Source: Stomorhina lunata | Lineage: Eukaryota > Arthropoda > Insecta > Diptera > Rhiniidae | Direction: 5' to 3' | NCBI GenBank assembly: GCA_933228675.1 | Contig: OW121743.1 | Coordinates: forward strand, 115,555,781-115,619,780 | Length of the DNA: 64,000 nt | Shown here: piece after piece, positions 1 through 10,345 of the stretch | Layout of the letters: each line of letters begins with the position of its first letter | Numbering within the stretch: position 1 is the first letter of the stretch | The notes under the pieces: model-generated | Database searches by the model: none | What the model was told of the DNA's origin: nothing | What the model saw: only the letters and a program-made list of their open reading frames with translations | Made by a program: the position numbers and the translations under genes

Positions 1-905
1 CAAAAAAAAGGGTCATATAAAAGTTTTCGATAAAAAATATTTCATAGCAAATTTTTCATTTACAATTTTTTATAGAAAATGTTTTGATGTAAAATGTTTA
101 AATAAAATTTTTCGATGTAAAATTTTTCATAGAAAATTTTCGTATAAAAATTTTAGATGCAAAATTTTAATAGAAAATTTTGAGTTTAAAATTTTTCATA
201 GAGAAATTTTTTTGCTAATAGAAAAATTTTTCATAGGAAATTTTTAATGTAAAATTTTTCATAGAAAAATGTTAATGTAAAATTTTTCATAGAAAAATTT
301 TAATGTTAAATTTGTCGTAGAATAATTTTTGTTGTTAGTTTGAAATGGAAAAATTTTTGAAGCAAAATTTTCTAAAAAAAATTTTCAATATAAATTTTTT
401 TAAAAAAAAAAGTTTATTTTGAAAAATTGTTCATAGCAAATTTCGACAGACATTTTTTTTAAAAAATGTTTTATGTAAAATTTTTCATACCAAATTTTTC
501 TACATTAAAGTTTTGATGTTTAAGTTTTAAATGAAAATATTCGAATCAAAGTTTTTAAATTTTTTCAAAAAAAAAAAAACTTTTTTATGTGAAATTTTTC
601 ATAAAAAAAAATTCATAGAATAAATTTTGTTTTACGTTTTAAACCAAAATTTTTTTAAAGTAAAAATTTAATAGAAAAATCTTGGAAAAAAATGTTTGTA
701 AATTTTTAGAGAAATAGTTTCGATATAAATTGTTTTATAGAAAGATTTTTGATGTAAAATTTTATATTTATAATTTTCAATGTTAAATTTTAAGGAAACA
801 TTTTTAATGCCTGATTTTCACAGAAAATTATTTAATATAAAATTTTTCATAAAATACTTTTCGATGTAAAATTTTTTATATTAAAATTTTCAAAGCACAC
901 TTTAT
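1..905. repeat. Degenerate 28-bp AT-rich satellite
   Basis: Irregular alternation of A-runs and T-runs separated by CATAG or GATGT/AATGT words (for example TTTTTCATAGAAAA). Spacing is close to 28 bp, but many indels and substitutions are present. It resembles a decayed relative of the arrays at 45.6-48.3 kb and 51.1-53.8 kb. No open frame of note. Confidence 0.8.
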
Positions 906-1904
906 AAAACAAATTTAAATTTTGCATAGGAAATATAATTCTTATTTATTTTGTCTTTAAAATTATATATAAAGCGTGGTTTTCGATCTGTCTAGAATTA
1001 GAAAAAGTAAAACTGAAAAATATTGTGTGTTTAATTCTATTTAGACGATAATATTCGTTGTATTTAAATATTTTGCAAAGATATCATAATTCCCATTTGT
1101 TTTGTCTCGAAACTTTGATATATAGTAATACATGTTTTGCGATATGTCTAAAATTAGAGAAATGCCTCTAGATAGTGAGATCCTAAATCACCTATTGAAA
1201 AAAGTCAAGAAAAGGTTTCTTATCACACACATTCTTAGTTGGTATCAAAATGATAATATAAACTGCGAATAATATAAAATACTTTTTAAACTTTCTTTAA
1301 TTATTCTGTGAGATTCTAAGTGGATTAAGTTCTTTTCGAGATCAAGTCTAATATAATATAAATAACTTCTAACATCAGTTGTCAAAGCAATACAACTTTG
1401 AACCTCCACACTTGTGCATTTAAATTTATGTATGTATGTGTGAGTATTTATCCTTATCCAGAGAATATCTTTAGGATTGTGTGTATGTGTGTGTGTAAGT
1501 GCTGGCAAAATAACCAATAAATTAAATTTTGAAAAAAACTGTCAAAGCATCTCATTGAAATATGTTGTACGTTTCATATGAAAAAAATACAAGAAAAAAA
1601 CTAGAAGAAAAACAGCAAGACCTGATGGGTGTGAAGTTAAAAAGACTTTTGAAGTTAAAGTAGAAAAAACAAAAAAAAACAACTGATGATATTAAATTTC
1701 TTTTAATTTTTTTGTATGACTTTCAAGTTTTTTATATAAAAAATGTATCCAATTTATTTTCAAATTAGTCGTGTTAGAAGCTATAATTAAATGAATAATA
1801 AATCTATGGATCATTTACATTTTGACAGTCGATTAAGTTTTTAATTAAATGAATCCAGTGAAATTTTAAAATACATATTAGGGAATTTCTTATTAGCAGC
1901 AAAT
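906..1904. other. Non-repetitive island, no gene recognised
   Basis: AT-rich single-copy sequence. Positions 974-1000 (GCGTGGTTTTCGATCTGTCT and following) match the interior of the foldback element at 63,772 nearly base for base, and a weaker similar stretch lies at 1,136-1,166, so decayed pieces of that element may be present. A TG/GT microsatellite lies at 1,476-1,497. A 90-codon minus-strand open frame (1,245-1,517) is partly encoded by that microsatellite and looks accidental. Confidence 0.6.
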
Positions 1905-3655
1905 AAAAAGAAATCTTAAATTTTTAAATAAATTCTTCTATACAAATTTTATATAGAAATTTTTCTATCAAAGTTTTTCTTTGAAAAATTTTTAAATATA
2001 ACTTTTGCTATAAAAAAATTAAAAAAAAAAAATTTTCCATGAAAAATTTCGTATTAATATTTCTTTCAAAAAAATTTTATATCGAAATTTTTCTATAAAA
2101 ATGTTTTTATCGAAATTTTTCTATAAAAATGTTTAATTTTTCGACAAAAATTTTTACATCCAAATTTTTTTATGAAAAATTTTATATTCGAATTTGTCTA
2201 TTAAACATTTTTTAACCAAATTTCTCTATAAATAATTTTTTATCCGAACTTTTCTATGAAAAATTGTATATCCAAATTTTTCTATTAAAATTTTATATTG
2301 ACATTTTTTATATTAAACATTTTATATTGAAATTTTCTATAAAAAATTTTAATATGAAATTTAAAATCTTTTAATATAAAATTTAAAATTTTTCTATTAC
2401 AAATTTGATATTAAAAGTTTTCTACGAAAAATTGTATACCCAAATTTTTTTATGAAAAATTTTATATCAAAATTTTTCTATAAAAAATTTTATATCAAAA
2501 TTTTTCTATGAAAAATTTTATATCAAAATTTTTCTATGAAAAATTTTATATCAAAAATTTTCTATGAAAAATTTTATATCAATTTTTTTCTATGAAAAAT
2601 TTTATATGGAAATTTTTCTATGAAAAATTTCATATCTAAATTTTTCTATGAAAAATTGTATATCTAAATTTTTACATAAAAAATTTTATGCCCAATTTAT
2701 TCTATAAAAATCTTAAGTCCGAATTTTTCAATGAACAAATTTATACCTAAATTTTTCTATTAAAAATTTTATATCAAAATTTGTCTACTAAAAATTTTAT
2801 ATCAACATTTTTCTATAAAAAAATGTATACCAAAATTTTTCTAAAAAAAAAAATTGATATTCAAATTTTTCTATGAAAAATTTTATATCTTAATTTTTCT
2901 ATAAAAAATTGTATATCGAATTTCTCTATGAATAATTGTATACCCAATTTTGCTATGAAAAATTGTATACCCAATTTTATTTTCTCAAAAATTTTGTATG
3001 CGCATTTTTTTGTTAAACATTTTATTACCAAATTTTTTTATGAAAAAATATTATATTAAATATTATATTAAAAATTTGGTATGGAAAATTTGCTATACAA
3101 AATTTCATATCAAAAATTTTCTATACAAAATTTAATATCAAAAATTTTCTAAAGTTTATATCGAAAATCTTCTATAAAAAATTTATATCGAAAATTTTGT
3201 ATACAAAATTTGATATCGAACATTTTCTATAAAAAATCTTATATCAAAAATTTTACATCGAAACTTTTCTATAAAAAATTTCATATCGAAAATTTTCTAT
3301 AAAAAATTTGATATCGAAAATTTTCCATAAAAAGTTTTATATCGAAAATTGTTTATAAAAAATTTTATATCGAAAATTTTTTATAAAAAATTTTATATCG
3401 AAAATTTTTTATAAAAAATTTTATATCGAAAATTTTTTATAAAAAATTTTATATCGAAAATTTTTTATAAAAAATTTTATATCGAAAATTTTTTATAAAA
3501 AATTTTATATCGAAAATTGTTTATAAATAATTTTATATCGAAAAATGTTTATAAAAAATTTTATATCGAAAATTTTTTATAAAAAATTTTATATCGAAAA
3601 TTTTTTATAAAAAATTCTATATCTAAAATTTTTTATAAAAAACTATATATATCGG
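1905..3655. repeat. 28-bp satellite, TATATC type
   Basis: Tandem units of 28 bp built around AAAAATTTTATATCGAAAA. Variants have TATATCA with TTTCTATG in the left part and TATATCG with TTTTTTATAA on the right. The block around 3,355-3,625 is nearly homogeneous, about ten consecutive almost identical units, suggesting recent local expansion. The left edge is more degenerate. Confidence 0.93.
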
Positions 3656-3790
3656 AAAAAAAAATTATTAATCTAATTTAAAAATCATAAAAATTATTAA
3701 TAATAAAAATAAAAGCTTATGATATGAACCTGAGCCCGGATTCGAACCCACAACCTCTTAACATAAATTCTTGGTTCAACTAAAAATTAA
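3656..3790 (-). mobile_element. tRNA-like (SINE-type) fragment inside satellite
   Basis: About 135 bp of non-satellite sequence interrupts the 28-bp array. On the minus strand it contains a perfect RNA polymerase III B-box core, GGTTCGAATCC (plus 3,738-3,748), in a T-arm-like context, but no convincing A box or complete cloverleaf. The flank (ATATGAACC then GAACCCACAACC on plus) aligns with the fragment at about 24,580-24,620. I infer a tRNA-derived SINE piece rather than a functional tRNA gene. Confidence 0.5.
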
Positions 3791-6190
3791 TTTCTTTTAA
3801 GGAAATTTTTTATGTAAAAAAAAATTTGATATCAAAAATTTTCTTTTAAAAACTTTATATCGAAAATTTTCTGTAAAAAATTTTATATCCAAAATTTTCT
3901 ATAAAATTTGATATCAAAGAATTTTTATTTAAAATTTTATATCAAAAATTTTCTATAAAAATTTTTTTGTTAAAAATTTTCTATAAAAAATTGAATATTA
4001 AAAATTTTCTATAAAAAATTGTACATCAAAAATTTTTTATTAAAAATTTTATATCGAAAATTTTATGTAAAAAACTTCTAAAAAATTTTCTAAAATTTTC
4101 TTTAAAAATTGTGTGTCCAAAATTTTCTTTAAAAATTTTTAATAAAAAAAATTTGAAATTTTTCTATAACAAATTTAATATTAAAAATTTTCTTTTAAAA
4201 ACTTTATATCGAAAATTTTCTATAAAAAAATTTTCTGTAAAAAATACTATATCCAAAAATTTCTATAAAATTTGATATCAAAGAATTTTTATTTAAAATT
4301 TTATATCAAAAATTTTCTGTAAACATTTTTTTGGTAAAAATTTTCTATAAAAAATATAATATCAAAAATTTTCTATTAAAAATTGTATATCTAAAATTTT
4401 TTGTAAAAAATTTTATATCGAAAATTTTTTGTAAGAAACTTATTATTTCTAAAATTTTCTTTAAAAATTGTATGTCCAAAATTTTCTTTAAAAATTTTTG
4501 ATAAAAAAAATTTGAAATTTTTCTATAACAAATTTAATAACAAAAATTTTTATAAAAAATTTTATATCGAAAATTTTCTATAAAAAAATTTTCTGTAAAA
4601 AATGTTATATCCATAATTTTCTATAAAATTTGATATCAAAGAATTTTTATTTAAAATTTTATATCAAAAATTTTCTATTAAAATTTTTTTGGTAAAAATT
4701 TTCTATAAAAAATTTAATATCAAAAATTTTCTATTAAAAATTTTATATCGAAAATTTTCTGTAAAAAACTTTATATCTAAAATTTTCTTAAAAAATTGTA
4801 TGTCCAAAATTTGCTTTAAAAATTTTTGATAAAAAAAATTTGAAATTTTTCTATAACAAATTTAATATCAAAAATTTTATATCGAAAATTTTCTATAAAA
4901 AATTGTTTATCGAAAATTTTCAATACAAAAGTTTGCATCGTAAAAAATGTTTATCCAAATTTTCTATAAAAAATTTTATATCGAAAATTTTCTATAAAAA
5001 ATTTTATATCGAAAATTTTCTATAAAAAATTTTATATCGAAAATTTTCTATAAAAAATTTTATTTCGAAAATTTTCTATAAAAAATTTTATATCGAAAAT
5101 TTTCTATAAAAAATTTTATTTCGAAAATTTTCTATAAAAAATTTTATATCGAAAATTTTTTGTTGAAAAATTTTATATCGAAAATTTTCTATAAAAAAAT
5201 TTATACCGAAAATTATCTATAAAAAATTTTATATCGAAAATTTTCTATAAAAAATTTGATATCGAAAATTTTCTATAAAAAATTTTGTATTGAAAATTTT
5301 CTACAAAAAAATTTTATATCCAAAATTCTTTACAAAAATGTTATATCCAAAATTTTCTATAAACATTTTATATCTAAAATTTTCTATAAACAATTTTATA
5401 TTGAAATATTTCTATAAAAAATTTGATGTCTAAAATTTTCTATGAATAATTTTTGTGGAAAATTTTCTATCGAAAATTTTCAAAGAAAAAAATTTTGTAT
5501 CAAAATGTTCTATAAAAAATTTTCTATCGCTGATTTTTTTACTAAAAAATTTTATATCCGCAAATTTTCTATAAAAGGTTTTATATCGAAAATTTTTTAT
5601 AAAAATTTTACTATCGAAAATTTTTTATAAAAATTTTACTATCGAAAATTTTCTACAAAAATTTTATTATCGAAAATTTTCTATAAAAAATTTGATATCG
5701 AAAATTGTCTATAAAAAATTTTTATTTCCAAAATTTTTTATAAAAATTTTATTTCCAAAATTTTTTATAAAAATTTTATTTCCAAAATTTTTTATAAAAA
5801 TTTTATAACCAAAATTTTCTATAAACATTTTATATTCAAAATTTTCTATAAACATTTTATATCCAAAATTTTCTATAAAAAATTTTATATAGAAAAATTT
5901 CTATAAAAAATTTGATGTCTAAAATTTTCTATGAATAATTTTATGTGGAAAATTTTCTATCGAAAATTTTCAAAGAAAAAATTTTGTATCAAAATGTTTG
6001 ATAAAAATTTTCTATCGCTGATTTTTTTACTAAAAAATTTTATATCGCAAATTTTCTATAAAAGGTTTTATATCGAAAATTTTTTATAAAAATTTTACTA
6101 TCGAAATTTTCTATAAAAATTTTTCTATCGAAAATTTTCTATAAAAAAATTTTAGAACCAAATTTTCCCTAAAAATTTAATATCAAAATT
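3791..6190. repeat. 28-bp satellite with higher-order blocks
   Basis: Continuation of the TATATCG 28-bp family. Three related blocks carry the same marker TTGATATCAAAGAATTTTTA at about 3,908, 4,271 and 4,629, a higher-order period of about 360 bp. A homogeneous run lies at about 4,975-5,160. A separate block starting at 5,422 is repeated at 5,911 (offset 489 bp), including the rare words TATCGCTGATTTTTT and AAAAGGTTTTATATCG. Open frames here are products of the repeat. Confidence 0.92.
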
Positions 6191-6495
6191 GTTTCTAGTC
6201 TTTTTTTCTTTAACTCAATTGTATGTAAATTTGACTGTATTTTTTGTTTTTTTAATTTTGAAATTTATTTAATGATAAATAAATGTAAGTCTAAAATTCC
6301 ATGTAAAAACTTACTCTTCATTTAAGCAAAAATATTTACCTGAAAAGAAAAGACAGAAAAACAACATTATTTTTAAAACTCTTTCAGTATTTTAAAGGGA
6401 AATTATTAGAAAATCTCTAATTTTATGCAATTTTTAGAAATAGAAAACAACTTATGATTATAAAATAAAATTTCGGGAAAACACTTTTATAGCTA

Positions 6496-6546
6496 AGCGT
6501 ATGAGTGATATTTATGACAATATGCTTAAAATATTGCTCATACGTT
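6496..6546. repeat. Hairpin 1 (inverted repeat with G-T pairs)
   Basis: Arms at about 6,496-6,513 and 6,529-6,546 pair around a 15-base loop; the left arm reads CGTATGAGTGATATTT. As RNA the stem holds with internal G-U wobbles. It is the sister of the hairpin 213 bp to the right. Confidence 0.75.
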
Positions 6547-6710
6547 CATGACATAAATATGATTTTTTTGTTGTCAAAATGAAAGAAATTTCTTCATAAT
6601 TTTCGGTATTAATAGATGTAAAAAAGCTTTATTACTTTTGCTTTAAAATATAAGACATAAAATTCAAAACATGACAAAAAATAAATGGAAAGAAATTTTG
6701 AAAATATATT

Positions 6711-6762
6711 AACGTATGAGTAATATTTATAAAGAATTTGCATAAAATATTACTCATACGTT
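6711..6762. repeat. Hairpin 2 (perfect 18-bp inverted repeat)
   Basis: Left arm AACGTATGAGTAATATTT (6,711-6,728) and its exact reverse complement at 6,745-6,762 flank a 16-base loop. It differs from hairpin 1 by paired TA versus TG positions in both arms. Confidence 0.85.
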
Positions 6763-8291
6763 GATGTTGTAAAATGCTTTTTTGAGAAACTCGAAAGTTC
6801 CTGTTGTTAACAACAAATAATGATTATTTTTTTTTGTGCGTTAAATTTTATAACTTTAAGCTGTTGTTAGTTATACAGAAAAAATATTTAACCCAACTTT
6901 TTCCTTATTTTAATATTTCACAAATTTAAGTTTAAAGATACTCTAATATTTGACAACTTTATACATAAAGTAGATGGGAAATAGAAAAAGTAAATATGTT
7001 CATCTTTTATAAATCCTTTATTTTATCTAGTTTTTTTTTGTGCTGTTAAGTTGTTTGTATTGGTGTGCCAGCATTTAAGCTAAAGGATCCATCTGTTGTT
7101 TGTTAAGAACGTCTATGTTTTCTCATGTTCTTATTGTTGTATGAGTCTCCTTCCTATCTAATGTTTTATGCAACACTTATACACTCAAAGACTCTCACAA
7201 AAGCACACACACACACTCACTCACTCACTTTCATACACACTTGTTATGCATTTCTAATGAAATATGGCCAGAGGAATTGTTATATATTGTGTTTTTAGCT
7301 GCTCTGAAAATAAGTACTAAGAAAATACAATTTTCACTTGCAACTCTTTTGCGCATCTCAGCTCTTGGGTTTGGGTTTGGGTAAATAACGAAACACTTAA
7401 AATGAGTGAAATGGCAGAAACGCAAAAAATAAAAGGAAATTCCACATTTTTATTTATGCACATTTTTTAGAGCTAAGTAACGCATACATATACACTCTCA
7501 CGTACACTCAGTGCAAGTGTCTGTGCCAAGAGCTTACAAAAACAATGAAAATAAGATATTAACAACAATAAAGCAAACAAATCTTAATTATGTTATAAAC
7601 AAGTTTCTCCACATGTTTAAACAAAAAATGCAAAGAAAAGATTGCAAAGGAATAAAAACATGTTAATTTTTTGTACCAACATTTAGATATTTTGTACGAG
7701 AATAAAAGATTTTTGGCTAAAACCATCACATGGATTTGGGAGTTTTTGCAAGATGTACAACGTTGCTTTTTCTACTTTTGCAAAAAGTTTTTAGTGCACA
7801 GTGGGGTATTTTGAAAATATTTTAGAGATAAATAATTGCCGGTTTTGAATAAATTGTGACACTAACTAATTTTAGATTTAAGCAAAAAATCATTCAAGTA
7901 TAAACATGGTAATAATGTCGATCTGTGCAACATATGGCATATAATAATGTAGAATTTTGTGCCTAAAAAGGATAATTTGTAGGGAAGTCCGATAATCTTC
8001 TTTTATTTGAGGAAAACGACCGCAGAAAGTTATCTACTATTGATAGAAGCAAATAATCTATAATATAAAGATATTGCACTCCATACATTTGTTTTCTGTC
8101 AGAAGTAAAATTAAAGTTTATAAAGACCAATGAAAAACAAATAAGCGCAAAAACAAACATAAATTTCATCAGCACGTGTGTGTGCCTTAGCTTTCTCTCA
8201 TTGGCTAATCGCCTCCAATAATTGTTTCCGAAATTGAGTAAAAGCGCTATACTCTCTTTTTTATGGGACTTATCAAAAAGACCATACGGCA

Positions 8292-8890
8292 AATCAATAC
8301 ATGGAAAAGCAACATCTTTGTATTATAGAGCCTTTGGTAAAAGAGAAAAAGACTAAAGACGTTCAAAGACGATTTAAAATTTAGCTTGAACGCTACAACA
8401 AGAAGCAATTTTTGCATCGTTTTGTTAATGGTGATAAGAAAAAAACACTTTACGACAACCCCAAGTGCAGAAAGTCACATGAAAAGCCCAGGAAACTAGC
8501 TTAGTCTAATATCTATAACGCCAAGATAATGTTCTATATTTAATGGGATTAGAAGAATATTTTGTATAATGAGCTGTTGAAGTCGGTTCAGACGATAACA
8601 GGGGAACTGCACTGAAGACAATTGATTCTGTTGAAAAATCAATCAACGAAAAACGACTAAAAGGGTGTTCATTATATGTCATCTTGAAATTTTTGACCGG
8701 TCAACAACTATTTGGAAAACAGTGGATGGAAAGTTTTGGCTTTCCCGCCTTATAGAGTAGCCCAGACCTTGACTCTTCTGGCTACCATTTGTCTCGAACA
8801 ATGCAGAAGGTCTTTACTGTAACATTCTTCACTTCAGAACAGGGTATCAGAAATTAACTTGATTCATTTTTTACCTTAAAACTGAAAAAT
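8292..8890 (+). pseudogene. Decayed mariner-family transposase (catalytic region)
   Basis: Conceptual translation shows mariner landmarks in order: KDVQRRF (mariner DVERRF), FLHRFVNGDKKK around 8,410-8,445 (mariner FLHRIVTGDEKW; the first catalytic Asp survives at 8,433), LYDNPKCRKS (8,448-8,477), ILYNELLK and TITGEL, WKVLAFPPY (8,727-8,753), then SPDLDSSGYHLSRTMQ from 8,759 and FTSEQGIRN to LDSFF. The third catalytic Asp of the D,D34D triad is Gly (SGYHL for SDYHL) and the HDNARPH motif is unrecognisable apart from a possible Asp. There are in-frame stops and at least two frame changes, so it cannot encode an active enzyme. The N-terminal helix-turn-helix half is not recognisable. The subfamily is not assigned. 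Confidence 0.87.
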
Positions 8891-8901
8891 TTTTTGTCAA
8901 C

Positions 8902-10257
8902 AGTCTAAGGATGACTCAGGAGTCTACGGATGACTCAGAAGTCTTAGAATGACTCAGGAGTCTAAGGATGACTCAGGAGTCTAAGGATGACTCAGGAGTC
9001 TAAGGATGACTCAGGAGTCTAAGGATGACTCAGGAGTCTAAAAATGGCTCAGGAGTTTAAGGATGATTCAGGAGTTGAATAATGACTCAGTAGTTTTAGA
9101 ATGTGAATCAGCAATTTTAGGTTTAACTATGCAGTTTAAAGATTACTCATAATCGAGGCTGATTAATCAGTTTCGGGATGACTCAGCAGTTTTAGGATGA
9201 GTCAGTACTTTTAAGATAAGTTGACAATTTTAGGACTACTCAGCAGTTTTATGATGACTTAGCAGGTTCAGATTAACCCAACAGTTTATGAATGACTCAG
9301 ACATTTTATGAATGATTAAGTAGTTTTAGGATGACTCAGCAGTTTTAGCAGTATTGGATCAGTCAACAGTTTTAAGATAAAACTGTTAAGTCATCATAAA
9401 ACTGCCGAATATTTTATGATGACTTCACAGTTTCGGGTTAACTCAACAGTTTAAGGATGACTCAGAAAGTTTAGGAATGATTAAGCAGTTTAAGGATGAC
9501 TCAGAAGTTTTAGTAGGATGTCTAAGCTGTTTTAGAATGAGTCAGCAGTTTAAAGATGAGTCGGCAATATTAGGATGACTCAGCAATTTTAGGATAACTC
9601 AGCTGTTTTAGGATGACTCAGCAGTTTTAGGATGACTTAGCTGTTTAAAAAAGAGTCAGCAGTTTAAAGATGAGTCGGTAATGTAAGGAAGATAAGTTGG
9701 AAATTTTAAGACTACCCAGCAGTATTAAGATGACTTGGCAGATTCGGGTTAACTCAGCAGTTTAAGGATAGCTCAGAAATTTTGAGGAATAATAAAGCAG
9801 TTTTAGGATGACTCAGCAGTTATAGGATGTCTCAGCAGTTTTGGGATGAGTCAACAGTTTTAAGATGAGTCGGCAGTTTTATGATGACTTAACAGTTTCG
9901 GATTAACTCAGCAGTTTAAGGATGACTCAGAAATTTTAGGAATGATTATGTAGTTTTAGGATGACTCAGCAGTTTTAGGATGACTCAGAAGTTTTAGAAT
10001 AAGTCAGCAGTTTAAAGATGAGTCAGCAATGTAAGGATTACTCAGCAATTTTAGGATGACTCAGCGGTTTAAGAATGACTCAGCAGTTTAAGGATGACTT
10101 AGCTGTTTTAGAATGAGTCAGCAGTTTAAAAATGAGTCGGTAATGTTAGGATGACTCAGCAACTTTAGGATGACCCATTAGTTTAAGAATAAGATATCTT
10201 TTTCGGATGAGTTGGCAGTTTTAAGATGACTCTGCAGTTTGAGGATGACTCAGCAAT
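8902..10257. repeat. 19-bp satellite with TGACTCA in most units
   Basis: About 70 units near 19 bp with core TTTTAGGATGACTCAGCAG; the first few read AGGAGTCTAAGGATGACTC and are nearly identical. Many units keep an intact TGACTCA or TGAGTCA heptamer; others have drifted. Unlike all other arrays here it is not A/T-run based. It begins directly after the mariner LDSFF region and ends just before sequence resembling the mariner C-terminus. Confidence 0.95.
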
Positions 10258-10261
10258 TTTT

Positions 10262-10345
10262 GAAATGAAAGACTTCTTGATTTAATAAAACTGAAAGAGC
10301 ATCAGTGGTTTTGATGAAAATTTAAACGTACGAAATATGAACCCA
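10262..10345 (+). pseudogene. Possible mariner transposase C-terminus beyond the satellite
   Basis: After the array, translation in shifting frames gives KDFL, then IKLKEHQW (10,285-10,308), then GFDENLN. Mariner transposases end with a K-x-x-FF-x-x-GI-x-KLPERW then KVIDENGKYF type segment, so the order and spacing fit. The segment just before the array ends KLKNFL, where the KLPERW box should follow. The match is short and frameshifted, so this is an inference. Confidence 0.45.

Larger units (their letters stand above)
6191..8291. other. Non-repetitive island with two hairpins, no gene recognised
   Basis: AT-rich sequence with short CA microsatellites (about 7,205-7,225). Two related inverted repeats are listed separately. 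On minus, a T-rich tract and CAG (6,340-6,342) precede a short frame ending in TAA (6,311-6,339) with AATAAA downstream (about 6,264); this could be a last exon or chance. Open frames at 7,231-7,425 and 7,963-8,292 (minus) have no recognisable domain, and the latter sits immediately upstream of the mariner remnant. Confidence 0.5.

Noticed and set aside
1461..1493. Splice-like pair on the plus strand (TTATCCAG then GTAAGT)
   Set aside because: The enclosed sequence is a TG microsatellite. It is kept as a warning that strong decoy splice sites occur by chance here.
4840..6000. Open frames inside 28-bp satellite (for example 4,840-5,025 and 5,442-5,630)
   Set aside because: They encode low-complexity K/F/N/I/Y repeats that follow the DNA repeat, with no start context or domain.
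7963..8292. 109-codon minus open frame
   Set aside because: AT-rich, no recognisable domain, no splice or start context. It lies just before the mariner remnant and is probably accidental.
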